DNA of 64,000 nucleotides. Origin: Periplaneta americana. Taxonomy: Eukaryota > Arthropoda > Insecta > Blattodea > Blattidae. The stretch's first letter is position 1, and each line of letters opens with the position of its first letter. The position numbers were made by a program, and so were the translations under genes. Location: positions 69,139,001-69,203,000 of the forward strand of contig NC_091124.1 in assembly GCF_040183065.1 (NCBI RefSeq), given 5' to 3'. Under the pieces are notes generated by a model that saw only the letters and a list, made by a program, of their open reading frames with translations, did not search any database and had not been told where the DNA came from. Positions 28,859-39,659 of the stretch are shown here, piece by piece.

Positions 28859-29194
28859 TCAGCGCTCTAGCACATCGAAATCGCGAGATATACTGCTCGG
28901 AAATTTTCTCTCATGCCCAAAATGGCCAACAGTCGCCACAGGCCCACACCCGTGCCTCATGCATGCTTGCTGCCAACTCAAGGTCATGATCGCATCGTAG
29001 TCATATACCTCATCAACCGAGACCACATTTATTTCAATCGTGTTATTAGTCACGAAGTTATAGTGTCAAAACGGATCACCCTACACCATTTCCATCCTGG
29101 CACCCCATGTATTGGTCTGATTTTAAAATTGGCACACTGTATGCTGAATTGTCGAAGCATCAGTTTTCCACGATGGAGACGTAAGTTTAAGTAG
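28859..29194. other. GC-richer island, unrecognised
   Basis: Visibly richer in G+C than its AT-rich flanks and open in a plus frame (28913-29194) and a minus frame (28859-29053). Neither translation shows a domain I know. It may be an exon, a conserved non-coding element or an old transposon fragment. Confidence 0.25.
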
Positions 29195-31145
29195 TGTTGA
29201 GTGCAATGCAAACATGATGTTTGAAGGTGGTTTTTATGCTGTACAATGCGTTAGAAAAGTATGACATCCCATAAAACTGTTTATTTTCTCCTGTCCTTAC
29301 ATTTATCTAAAGTCGATAGGCCTTACATGTAATAAGTATTATTTAATCATTATTGAAATCGAATTCTTTCCGTGAAAACCAGAAGTCCCTAGCTCTTTTA
29401 GATAAAAAGCCATTAATTATTTTATTTTTTAGTGTAAGTATAAAACTCATTAATTTATATTTAAAAAATAATCATAGCAGAATTTCTACTTTTGGTAAAA
29501 ATACTCCCTTACCTAAGATTTTAGGAACCAGATTTATTATAGCCTAAAAGTGTTGTGCTAGTCTGACTTGGGTTAAAACTTCTTCAATTTTTCTCGAAAA
29601 TTTAGCAAAAAATATTAACTTCATGATAAAATAATTCAAATTGCCTGACACATCTTAAGATACTACAGCTTCCTTGATAAAGTTGCTCTCCAAGATATGC
29701 AACAGGAAGAGCAGGCTTTGATGATCATACTGGTATTTACATCGCATTTAGCATCACAGGCAATGTGAATATGGCAAAATGATCTATAGTTTCAACATTT
29801 TATCCATAGAGGATTCTTGAGATTAAATGATTAGGAATCATAGTAGTAAGAACATTCTAAAAACACATTATTTTAAGCCCATGTGCCAAATTTGCATGAA
29901 ATTGAGATGTACCAGTACTCAAAATCGGCTGTAATGATTTTTTTCTTTTTATTGCATAAGATTTATGTCTGTAAAATAATATACACCGTGTCTCAAAATG
30001 TTTCGTTAAGAAAGTATATAGAGCAATATAAGCTTACCAGTTGCGTAGTTGATATGGTTATCCAACTTCCTAGGTTTCTCAATCAGCAAGCATGATTTAT
30101 TGAGGAATGGTACTTAATGCACATTACAGTTCTCTAGAGTGTAAATAAAAATAAATAAACAATTTCAACAATAGAAATGTTAATAATTTCCAAATGAAGT
30201 AATCGTAAGAATACAATTATGGTAGGGTATGTGTAATTATTTGACTAACCATTACACAATGGTTACTGGTACCATAATATGTTATTTAATGACATTTCTT
30301 TTTCTTTTTGGCATAATAAATTCATGTAGGCTATACTTGTTGATTTTATTTTATGAATTTGATTACGACAACATAGTATTGCAAAATATATTCCAGAGAC
30401 ATTCTGCACTTATAAAGATGAAAAATTGGGAAAAGGTAACCATGGATGTAAAAAAATTAAGAACTAATAGTGTACAGTACATTACGTACGGTACTTCGTT
30501 CTTACCATGTCTCCCATGCCTATCATTATGGAATGTTCTGCTCATGGCGTGATGTAATGATATGTTATACTGACATATGATATCTATTCATACGCAGTAC
30601 ATACACAAAAATGTTAGACATGAGTCTTCACATCTTTACCAATATGTTCGAAACAACGTACTATAATGCTAGCTTATAACTGTATAATGCTATCTTCAGT
30701 CTTCTAGTTGCAACTAAATGAAATCATTTTTCAAACTTTAAAGTTTTAATAAACTAAAAGTAATGTTATAGTCATTACCGGTACGTACATTTGTAATAAA
30801 ATTGAGATCAGTAGGGGATGTTCAAAACTTTTCCAATCTCGATTGAAAAAATTCTTTTAAATTTAAGTAGATATTGCAACTGAAATAAAAAATGCTATTT
30901 AAGAACATTTCACAGTAAAATTTAAAATTTGCTATTCTTTTCTTTTCTTTTCTTGATGTGTTTTTTTTTTTTTTTTTTTTTTAAGTGCATGAATTTCTTA
31001 AACAGGCATGTCTTACTTTAAACCTTGACAAATATAGCCTATATTAACTTCACTTCATTTCAACTTTTTTTACCTAAAGATTAATTTTTGGTACTATAGA
31101 ATTTATCTGTTATGGTAACGATGATTGTTAGAGGAGAAAAATTAG

Positions 31146-31330
31146 CTCCGGTGTCGGGAATCGAACACAGGTCCTTGGTTCTATATACCAAGCGCTCTAA
31201 TCACAGAGCTACGCCGAAGTTCAATCCACAACACTGGATCAAATCCCTCTCCTCTAGTGTTTTTCCCTTAGTGGTCTTACTCCATGTTTGACATATATTA
31301 AGTCAACTGCCATTATACAAGGAGTGCAAT
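31146..31330 (-). mobile_element. tRNA-derived SINE or tRNA-like segment, minus strand
   Basis: On the minus strand, 31219 down to 31146 reads as a tRNA-like unit. It has A box GTAGCTCTGTGATTAGAG, an anticodon-arm-like block containing CTTGGTATATAGAACCAAGG, and B box GTTCGATTCCC, closing with CCGGAGC. The strong tRNA resemblance could also mean a tRNA pseudogene. The neighbouring sequence to about 31330 is non-AT-rich and probably belongs to the same repeat. No target duplication was found. Confidence 0.6.
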
Positions 31331-31537
31331 TGAGTGACTTGATGGCCGGGATTCCACAGTATATATGCACTGTTCGTTCTTTTCATGATTGATATCTGAA
31401 GTAGCCTAAGCAGGTTATGTGAAGTTAAGCCAATCATAAAACAAATATCTTGAAATTCACTATAATAGTATTTATGATAAGTCTACTGTAATACTGGTAC
31501 TTGATTAAGTAAATATATACCGGTACCGTATTTTCTT

Positions 31538-31847
31538 CTAATGACTTATCTAAGTTTTACAAAACAAGTATTATAACATATAATTAATAATTTGTTATTG
31601 TATTCTATATCATATGCGAAAATTTTCGCCAATTGGCAACTAATGGCATAATTTGCAATACTGGTATCAAAATGTTTGCTAAACATTATTGTAATCAAAT
31701 ATTCAATATGTGCAAACATTTAGATATTGCAAATTATGCCTGAAGATGCCAATTGGCGAAAACGTTCGCATATGGTATAGAATACAATACCTAATAAATT
31801 ATTATATGTTATAACATTTGTTTTGTAAAACTTAGATAAGTCATTAG
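31538..31847. mobile_element. Foldback (long inverted repeat) element, about 310 bp
   Basis: The left arm from CTAATGACTTATCTAAG (31538) and the right arm ending CTTAGATAAGTCATTAG (31847) are inverted copies over roughly 150 bp each. Inner blocks include CGCCAATTGGCAACT / ATGCCAATTGGCG and CATATGCGAAAA / CGTTCGCATATG. The loop is short and AT-rich, and no coding is visible. The superfamily is unknown. Confidence 0.8.
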
Positions 31848-33224
31848 ACGGAAATATATATTTAATTAATCAACTACATAAAACAAATGTCCAAAATGCC
31901 AAATTAATTATAGTTTCTCTGTACAGTAGTATCTAACTGTGAAAGAGATAAAGAATTTTACTGTGTTATTAAAAGATGCTGATACGATTGTCTAGTTCTG
32001 CGTATAAATAACAAAAAAATCTTTTTATCTGTTTCTTAGAGAAAAAGAAGTCTGTAAAATAAATATGGTTGAGAATTTCTTACATTAGGCGTACCGGTAC
32101 AGTATATCATTTTCATAATACAATTTCATTATTTAATTTACATCGTATCATCCTTCAGCAGTTTGTTCACAAATTACATATTCATTACAAGTTATAATTA
32201 CGTTTTATGTTTCAATACATCAACATTTGTATGGGGGAAGCAATATCAAAGGCAAGTTGTTCTCTGAACAAGAATTGTCAATCAGCTCTGTTAAATTATG
32301 AGAAAGTACGGTAACAGTGTATTATATTTTAATATCAGATCACTGACAATTTTTGTGCGGAATAAAAAGCATATCGGTATGTTTATTATTGTACTTGCTT
32401 TAACATATCTTGTATCACGAAAGTTGAGTTTCATTATTTAATATCATTTCAGTTTAATAAGTACTGGTAGCTATAACTTTTATGCTTTTATATTTCGTGT
32501 TTTGTTTTTAGCAATGCTCTGTTTATAATTTATTACGTATGATACTGATACAAATACCGGTACTATAATATTTATTTGCTCAGGTGCACCTGAAAGTCAT
32601 AATTTAGTTGCTGTTAATGGTAACGGTGCCATATTTATTAACAAATATAAGTTCTTCCTGCTATGAAAGAACAGTCACAGCACTTTCTTATACTTATGCT
32701 ATATGTTTACATAATATATAACCTTTAATTAATACATTTTTGTACTGCTTCTAAAACTGTATATCCTACTATTCATCCGGAAAAAAAAATAGTTGCCATT
32801 CTGTACATTAAGAGACAGTGATTAATGCATTTGTATAGTTTATGTCAATATATTTAAAAATGTTATCTTCAGTCAACCCTGAAACTGTTTCTTTCTTACA
32901 TACTTGTAGAAACATATTTCTGGTGGAGATTGTATTTCAGAATGACTCGAATAAAACAAATGTTCCTATACTTAGTAAGTATCTTTTATGTAGGTCAGAT
33001 ATTATATTAATGTATAAACCTATTATACAGTAGTAAAGCAAGTTTCTTATTTGAAGCTTTAATTCGAAACAAAGTAAGTTATATCTCAGTCGCTTTTTTT
33101 CTGTATATGGCGAGGAGTTTAAGAAGTTCTTTATTTATTTTACCATTAGTGAAAAATTTTTAAATTGTTAATGTTTTATATTATACAGTAACAACTTTAT
33201 TACAACACAAACTTAAATTTCACA
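31848..33224. other. AT-rich spacer
   Basis: No recognisable gene or transposon. It contains two TACCGGTA sites (32092, 32555). Confidence 0.5.
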
Positions 33225-33722
33225 CAGTGTGGAAGTGAAATAACCTTGCAGATTGAAAAGGATGATAGGGTATGCTCAAATGAATAGAAAACCTATGTTA
33301 CGTTTTGTGATTAAATGCATAGTTAATTAGAAAATTAAGTTCGAAGTTCCAGCAGCCTGGCAACATCGCTGCTAAAAGTCTCCTTTCGTATCACAATACA
33401 GATGTAAGAGGTCAACGAACTCAGTGAAACTTGTATTGCCTTGCTCTCTCTTCTCTAGCTACAACGTTGTGATGTGATTGCATTGTTCAGTGGTTTGACA
33501 TTAGTGGTTTTTAAATTAAATTTACACGAAAACCGCCTATGTTATTGAAATACGACAGAGTGATAAATGATTCTTTATTAGATTTTCTATTGATATGGGG
33601 GGGAGGGGGAAAAATTCTGAGAAAACTATGAACTTTCCACCAATTTGGTATTACAGTTTTTTGTTACATACAATCTGGGCTATTCGCTGTAAAAGCAGCA
33701 GAGTTATTTCACTTCCACCCTG
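33225..33722. mobile_element. MITE-like element with about 20-bp terminal inverted repeats
   Basis: The left end CAGTGTGGAAGTGAAATAAC is answered at the right by the reverse complement of CAGGGTGGAAGTGAAATAAC. The interior lacks a transposase. A related terminal sequence (GTGGAAGTGGAATAACCTTGC) recurs near 38687-38707, showing that this is a family. No clean target duplication was identified. Confidence 0.7.
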
Positions 33723-34149
33723 TATGTATATATATTATCTGGAGATCATTAGTAGCTATTACTCTTCCAGTTTGAGTTTTCACTTGAGTGAGTAGTACCT
33801 TCCAATAATTGTTAGTGAGAAGCAAAATCAACATGTGTAGGTACTGTGAAAAAAAAAATATATATTTTTTGTATGACACAAATGTGATGCATGTACCTTA
33901 GAGAAGCTGCCAAAAGAAAAGAAGAAAACAAAAAAGGAAAGAAAGAAATTTCCGGAATTGCACAGTTCCAAATAATTATATGGTTTACAAATTAGTGACA
34001 TGAGGTTTCTTTGCACATAAAAGTTGGAGTTTGGTGTGTGATCAGTATGCATAGAATACTTGTGCTGGTGTATGATGAAGAGGCAGTGAATTTTGAAAGG
34101 TGTATCAATGACATGTTGATTTTCATTTGCCAGTGATTTAACAGAGGAA

Positions 34150-34345
34150 TAAATAGCTTACGACTGGGTCAGGCAGAACAACGCAACTGCGCACACTTCA
34201 TTGTCTTTGTGAATGAGACTAGAAAGATATCCGGTGATTGAGTGGTAAGTTGAGGATAGTAACCGCTTCGATCTCCAGATTTAAATACTTGCAATTTGTA
34301 CTTTGGATACTTTTCAAAAGCTATGTCAATTAAAAGTCAATATTA
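34150..34345 (+). pseudogene. Decayed mariner transposase fragment
   Basis: Two blocks of a mariner-type catalytic domain survive on plus. One is VRQNNATAHTSLSL near 34167-34208, where the usual QQD is RQN, so the catalytic Asp is lost. The other is RSPDLNTCNLYFGYFSKAMS near 34270-34329, which matches the RSPDLTPxDFxLWG block. A stop separates them. No terminal repeats were assigned. Confidence 0.65.
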
Positions 34346-34891
34346 GTAACGAAATTTACAGGATTACGAGTTAAGAGCTTCGACACATCGTTGGGAACAT
34401 TTCACAAGTTCGAGATTCTACAGTAAATTAAGGTAAGTTTAGGCACAATTACTGAGCTATGTCACGTTTTTCACAGCATGAAGGCTGCTTTCCAGTTGGG
34501 AGGTTAATTCACGTGAAAAGAACACTCTTTAACATAATGCTGATTGTATAAGTCAAAAAAGAAATTATTGACATTTTAGAGGCTGCATTTCACCACGATC
34601 ATACCATAGGTTCATTCCAGCATAGTTCAGAATCGATTCTGAACTGCCTGCTCATGCGCAGTAGTTCAATGTGTGTTCCAACAAGACTAGAACTGATTCC
34701 GAACCGATACTGAACTCCCAGTTTCCTGTTCCAACGTGCTTTTGAACTCGTTCGGAATGAGTGAAATTGGTTCTCGATTAAGAGCAGGAACTGGGAATTC
34801 TGAACTGCTGACGTATGCGCAGATGGTTTAATCTGAAGTTTCGGTTAAAATACTTCGAGACTAGGCAGGTTAAAATAAAAAATAGTCCATC

Positions 34892-35035
34892 ATGAGTGAT
34901 TTTGAAGGTGATAGCGATATATGTTACGAAGAATTAAGTTCGGAAGAGGAATATAATTTTAATATGAGAAGAAACTCCGAAGGTCGTGAAAGAATAGTTC
35001 AAGAAATATTTCAACAACGTAAAATCCTGAACTAG
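34892..35035 (+). CDS. 47-residue acidic open frame inside the Harbinger-like element
   Basis: The frame starts at ATG 34892 (MSDFEGDSDICYEELSSEEE...) and ends with TAG at 35035. It is acidic at the N-terminus and turns basic towards the end (MRRNSEGRERIVQEIFQQRK). In family terms, acidic N-terminal leaders of this kind occur in transposon-encoded proteins. Here the rest of any nuclease or Myb-like protein is missing. I infer a truncated transposon ORF start. No transposase motif is visible, and it may not be expressed. Confidence 0.35.
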   Translation: MSDFEGDSDICYEELSSEEEYNFNMRRNSEGRERIVQEIFQQRKILN

Positions 35036-35078
35036 CTTTGACACCATAGACAACTGGCGCATGCGTCGAAAGAAGTTC

Positions 35079-35275
35079 GGTATTAGCACAGTCTAGTAGA
35101 TACAATCCCGAAGCTTGAGTTGTGAGGGTGCTAGGAACAATAGACTGTGCAGGTACTATTTCGCATTGTCTGTAATGAGACGATATTAGCGATCCTAGTG
35201 GTTAGCAACTATCTATGGATGCATATTTACTACGTATTGAGCTTCGTGACTGTATATACTAGACTGTGGTATTAG
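35079..35275. mobile_element. MITE (copy 2), 181 bp, nested
   Basis: The element is about 35087-35267, near-identical to the 20502-20684 copy, with ends CACAGTCTAG...CTAGACTGT. It is flanked by an exact 8-bp duplication GGTATTAG (35079-35086 and 35268-35275). It lies within the Harbinger-like element, so it is the younger of the two. It has no coding and would rely on a hAT-type transposase. Confidence 0.92.
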
Positions 35276-35316
35276 TTCGGAACGCATTCTAAATTGCTTG
35301 CTGAAACAAACCTCAT

Positions 35317-36675
35317 GAGTATTTTTCAGATGATCTTACTTTACATAACAAATATCAGTCTTTCAGTACCTTGCTTCAACTAGGCTTAAAACTACACAAC
35401 AAATTAATTTCTCAGTAGGTACCCTGTTCAATGGTTCAGTGAACTTGTAAACCTTTATATGCTTAAATAGGCCTACTCTTTGTCCCTTGTGGCAGCTCAC
35501 GAATGATGAGAAGATTTCTAAATTTCTAACATAAGTATGATTAATTTAAACTGAAAATTAAAGAAATTATTAAGGGAACTTAACATAAGGTTAGATAATT
35601 AATTGGTAAATATTAATCTTATATACTTGTGAACATTAGTTATAAACGTTTTCAATTGTGATTGTTCTTTATCATATTATAGGCTCTTGTTTTTGTAAGC
35701 TGTGCTATTTTATTGCTTAGAATAATTGTTTATTTTGTCCTCTTTTTCTTCCTGCTTATCTACAGTGCGGTTTTGAACTCCTGACCACGAGAATTTGCTC
35801 ATACAGGGGTAAATTCTTTAATTTATATTTATGTTTTATTTAAATATTTCACATGTTCATTCTTGTTCTTTATGTAGTCTATTCTTGTTAGCACAAAACC
35901 TACTTCATTCCACGTCACAATTTTGTATTGAAATTAGCTCAGGGTTACCAGATTGGGCAATTTATCGCAATTTAGGCTACATAAGAGGGACAATCGGTAA
36001 GTAATAATATCGTCTGATTTAATTAATGATTTAAGATAAGATAAACATGCAAAAATTAAACATTTTGTGTTGTCAACTTGTTGTGAGCAAGACATTGTTG
36101 TCAACTACCCATAGGCCTAAATGTTCCTAACCAGAGGCTGCGGTGGGTAAGAGAGGGATATCGCAACAATGATGGAAACGAGTGGGAAAAGGTAAAAGTG
36201 CGGGGAACACTAAAGTTTACCACTGCCTAAATTGAAGCTTGAGTATGTTATGTATGCTCATATTTGTAACCCAAAATACAAAGGTACCAGTAGCCGACTT
36301 AAAAAAAAGTTTGTTATTGTTCTAATGTTCTTTCTTAAGTTTCTAGTTACAAACCCATGTAAACAAATACATGTAGCACTTCATAGGATAATCGCATTTA
36401 CAATTCAAACGCGTAAATAATATAATTATGATGCGTAATTTCATTGCATTTTATTAAGATGCAGAACTACGGTGATTATATTATTAATTACCTTTAAGGC
36501 GACTTTAGGCTACATGCAACTCGCAAATCGGCGACTAGTACTGATCACAATTTGGCAACTCTGGTTAGCATAGCTCTCATTGCTTCAATACTTCTCTCGT
36601 TCGATCATTTTAATATTCATGATATAAAATATTCTTTCTATGGATACCCCAGAGTTTCTATACTGACGAGACATA
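35317..36675. other. AT-rich spacer
   Basis: No gene recognised. There are two TAGGCCTA sites (35468, 36112). Confidence 0.5.
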
Positions 36676-37555
36676 ATAAAACCCAGGGGCGGCTCGTCCA
36701 TGAGAGCTGCGGAGCTGCAGCACTCCCTACTTTGACAGGAAAATAAAAATAATATTTATTTTAATTTGAGAAGAGTTGTTACAGATTTTATTGGTAAATT
36801 GCTTTATATTTCATCTGGCTGGGAATATGTACTATTATCTTATGCATAATCTTTTTGCGCGTCGACTGTACTGGAATTGACACTGCATTCAAAGTCGTCC
36901 TGGGATCTGCAGGGTGGGTAAGATCATAGAGTGTGTGTGTTGCTGGGTCAGAGGGTAGAGAGGTGAAGGGAAGCAGAGGGAAACTGCCGCTGTTTAAAAC
37001 CCATATTTCGCTGCAGTGGCTTGCAGAGCCAAGCGACAAGGTAAGATCTTTCCTCCCCTCCCATACCGCTATTGTAATGCTACTTCAAATGGATTCTGTA
37101 TTCCCTTGAAACTTAATGACAAAAATTTTATTTTCTCTTCACATACTTATTATTGCAGAATCTTATCGAGTTAATATAACGAAATTAATATTCTCTTTTG
37201 CCTTATTATCACGTATATCTCCAGTCTCCAGCAGAACCTAATATTTGCCTTAACTCAAAATGATTGCACGCGTATAATCCTTTTGATATAGCATGTAAAA
37301 TATGAAAGAGACTTCTTTTCCAATTTTAGAAAATTATTGACCATCTGTATATCTGAGTGTTGCTTTGGTGTGACGTTTTAGTACCGTAATTTAACCAGTG
37401 CAAATTGTCAAGCATGAGTGTGTGTGAATTACAGAATATTAATTTTATTTTTCTCAACTTTCCCTTGCGGAGAAAATTAATGTAATGAAGTGAAATTAAA
37501 GGGTCGTTCGTTACGCGACTTAAATCTTACTCAAGTTTCATCCAGCCGAAATAGT

Positions 37556-37734
37556 GTATATATGTAAGGAAGTTTTTTTTTTATTATTCAATGCAGTGGC
37601 ACTTGACTAGAGTCATTGGCCATACAATGGTGATAAAAACTAAAAGGAAAGAAAACGAAATAAAGTGAACAATGTCCAAGTGAAACTATGAAGGAGTGGA
37701 TGTCAGCACTGCTGCAGTATATATGTAAGGAAGT
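37556..37734 (-). mobile_element. Small retro-inserted sequence nested in the hAT
   Basis: A segment of about 143 bp (37574-37716) is bounded by an exact 18-bp direct repeat GTATATATGTAAGGAAGT (37556-37573 and 37717-37734). It begins on plus with a T-run, so its poly(A) tail lies on the minus strand. This shows LINE-mediated retroposition. The source RNA is not recognised; it could be a 5'-truncated LINE, a SINE or a host transcript fragment. Confidence 0.8.
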
Positions 37735-37839
37735 ATAACAATGAAATTTACGCTGAGCATTTGTGGTTGCCTCTTCTTCGGTGGTGATAGCCTACTGCAT
37801 AGACTAGGAGTGGTGTGACAGATTTAGGACATTTGCCCC

Positions 37840-38250
37840 TAAAAATTAAAAAGCACGAATCTTCGCAATCTCACCTGAAAAATGTTGTTTCATTGGCTAT
37901 GTTAGGCAAAACTAATATTGCTGAGCAATTAAGTGAAACGAACAGAACAAACATTCTCAAACATAATCAAGAAGTGTGAAAAAATCGTGAAATTATTTTA
38001 AAAAATATTGATTGTATCAAATTTTGTGGCCAATATGAACTTCCCCTTAGGGGACATGATGAAAAAACGATTCGAAGAACTCTGGTGTATTTCATGGGTT
38101 GCTACAGTCCGTTAGTAATCTAAACGAGCCTCTCAAAAATCATTTGGAACATGCCACTGTTTAAAGGTAATTCTAAGACAATTCAGAATGAACTGGTAGA
38201 TTGCAAGTTGAGTGTCTGCCGATCAGAAATTCAGATTGAAATCGATGATA
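37840..38250 (+). pseudogene. DUF4371 / ZMYM-type hAT transposase fragment
   Basis: Plus-strand blocks in order are IKKHESSQSHLKNVVSLAML, LSETNRTNILKHNQEV, NREIILKNIDCIKFCGQYEL, then PLRGHDEKT, and further on HLEHATVFKGNSKTIQNELV. These match the N-terminal DUF4371 architecture found in ZMYM1-like and TTF-type zinc-finger transposases: a HxxSxxH zinc-binding end, N(R)...LK.ID...F.GQ.EL..RGHDE, and a STxIQN(E)L(I) block. Stops and frame changes break it. The catalytic C-terminal half (RNase H-fold third residue and hAT dimerisation region) is absent. Confidence 0.8.
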
Positions 38251-38526
38251 TTAGTTTTTTTTTTCTTCTTTAGCGATTAGCAAATGATGCCACATACGTC
38301 TCCCAGCTAAGTCACAAAGTTTTGGTTTTTCGATATGTAGTGCATTTATTTTTGTCCTATACTTATTAGTAATGGTATCAAGAAGTGAAATTTATATGTA
38401 CAAAAATCTACTGCAGCTCTCCCAATCCATAAGTTCACGAGCCGCCACTGATAAAACCCCATAATTTCGGAAATGGCTGGTTTCCGGACTTTTTGCCTTG
38501 TTTCATTTAATTACTCATGCCTGCAA

Positions 38527-38645
38527 CAGACCCAGAGACAAAATTTGGGCCACCTGGATTTTTTCAAGTTCCAGTTATAACATGCTGCGCATCCTCAGTG
38601 CTTACTTGGAAAATCCAGGTGGCCCAAATATTGTTTCTGGGTCTG
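38527..38645. repeat. 119-bp hairpin (inverted repeat)
   Basis: CAGACCCAGAGACAAAATTT and the following GGGCCACCTGGATTTT are mirrored, with few mismatches, by AAAATCCAGGTGGCCC and AAATATTGTTTCTGGGTCTG. Arms are about 43 bp and the loop about 33 bp. It may be a small MITE; no target duplication was found. Confidence 0.8.
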
Positions 38646-38737
38646 TATCTATAATTATGAAACATGAAACATTTTGTATATACAGAGTGGAAGTGGAATA
38701 ACCTTGCGGATTTTCAGAGGGAATAGCTAATGTTATA

Positions 38738-39436
38738 CAGAGTGACTCACGAGGATTTACCGTCCTTTACGGAGCTTATTTCCGAAGACATTCTGAGCAA
38801 AAAATGTCATATAAACATGAGTCCTATTCTCAATATTTACATAGTTACGTTTCGTTATTAGAACCCATTGCTGTGAACGCGTGATCTTGGTCAGCGTGCA
38901 GTCAGCAGCCAGCGCGAGCGCTACGGAAATCAAAGTTAGCCATATGCAGTTACGTAGCGCGACGAATGCCGTTCGTCCTGCCAAGTGTACTCAAGCGGAC
39001 GGCGACATTTTTTAAATGTATTGTAAACTCTCCAAGACTGTAAATTAGGATGCAAAATTGAACTGCAAATAATTAAGTCGGTGGAAGTGGTGTGATTTGT
39101 AATAATTGTTGTGATAAGTGCGTAAGAATAATGTAATTTTCTAGTTAAAAATAGAAAAAAGATGTTTGTACGAAGCAACTAAGGAGTTCACAGCACATTT
39201 TTAGCTTCATAATACTTGCCAATTAAAGAAAAGATACTTCTGAATGTTTCATTCTCTATTTGTATTATTCTTTTACCTTCAAACTAAAGAAAAAAAACGT
39301 ATTTTACAAATAACTTTAAATTAGTGTAACTCTGAAAATATTGAGAATAGGAACTATGTTTATATGGTATTTTTTGCTCAAAATGTCTTCAGATATAAGC
39401 TCAGTAAAGGACGGTAAATCCTCGTGAATCACCTTG
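38738..39436. mobile_element. About 700-bp element with about 100-bp terminal inverted repeats
   Basis: The left end (CAGAGTGACTCACGAGG...) and the right end, read in reverse (CAAGGTGATTCACGAGG...), stay aligned for about 100 bp. The aligned stretch includes TTTACCGTCCTTTACGGAGC and a GTCCTATTCTCAATATTT block. The interior has a GC-richer centre near 38870-39010 with no recognisable transposase. The superfamily is unclear; the flanking TATA on the left and TATG on the right could reflect a TA target. Confidence 0.8.
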
Positions 39437-39659
39437 TATGTAACAAAAAACCGTAATACCACAGTCTATATATAAAGAAATTAGATTCTCGTTCTTGTTT
39501 GTAGCTGACTGGTGGCAACAAATTGTGTGATTATTTCTGCTTTCATTATAAAATTTTGCAAAATTGAAGTAGATATTTAATCGTTTTACTGTGTTATTAA
39601 TATAATATTAAATGCGCGTTATTGTGTAAACATTAAGAAGTTTGGGGCTACAGTGAAAC

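Larger units (their letters stand above)
21301..31100. other. AT-rich spacer with few insertions
   Basis: No recognisable gene. It includes a C-run near 21867-21878 and three triplet microsatellites (listed separately). Two GC-richer islands have no recognised coding: about 26930-27240 (minus open frame of 86 codons) and 28860-29190. A poly-T tract lies near 30961-30982. The plus frame at 30229-30552 (107 codons) has no recognised domain. Confidence 0.45.
34608..35313. mobile_element. PIF/Harbinger-like element, interrupted by a MITE
   Basis: Imperfect terminal inverted repeats of about 38 bp begin AGGTTCATTCCAGCA on the left and AGGTTTGTTTCAGCA on the reverse strand at the right. CAT flanks both sides (34605-34607 and 35314-35316), a possible 3-bp target duplication. 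Subterminal GTTCGGAAC/GTTCTGAAC-type motifs are repeated. The assignment to PIF/Harbinger is by terminal style and is tentative. It holds a short acidic open frame (34892-35035) and a 181-bp MITE inserted at 35087. Confidence 0.55.
36676..38458. mobile_element. hAT element with decayed DUF4371-type transposase
   Basis: The element is 36684-38450 (1767 bp). The ends read CAGGGGCGGCTCGT on the left and, on the reverse strand, CAGTGGCGGCTCGT on the right. It is flanked by an exact 8-bp duplication ATAAAACC (36676-36683 and 38451-38458), characteristic of hAT. It contains a broken DUF4371-like coding remnant and a small retro-insertion. It is non-autonomous now. Confidence 0.93.

Noticed and set aside
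30229-30552. 107-codon plus-strand frame
   Set aside because: Hydrophobic, AT-driven start and no recognisable motif; a minus-strand frame overlaps it. Treated as chance.
31146-31219. Possible functional tRNA gene on the minus strand
   Set aside because: The tRNA resemblance is strong, but the acceptor stem and anticodon arm do not fold cleanly by eye and the flanking repeat sequence suggests a SINE.
36788-37039. 83-codon minus-strand frame
   Set aside because: It lies in the non-coding subterminal part of the DUF4371 hAT element and shows no domain.
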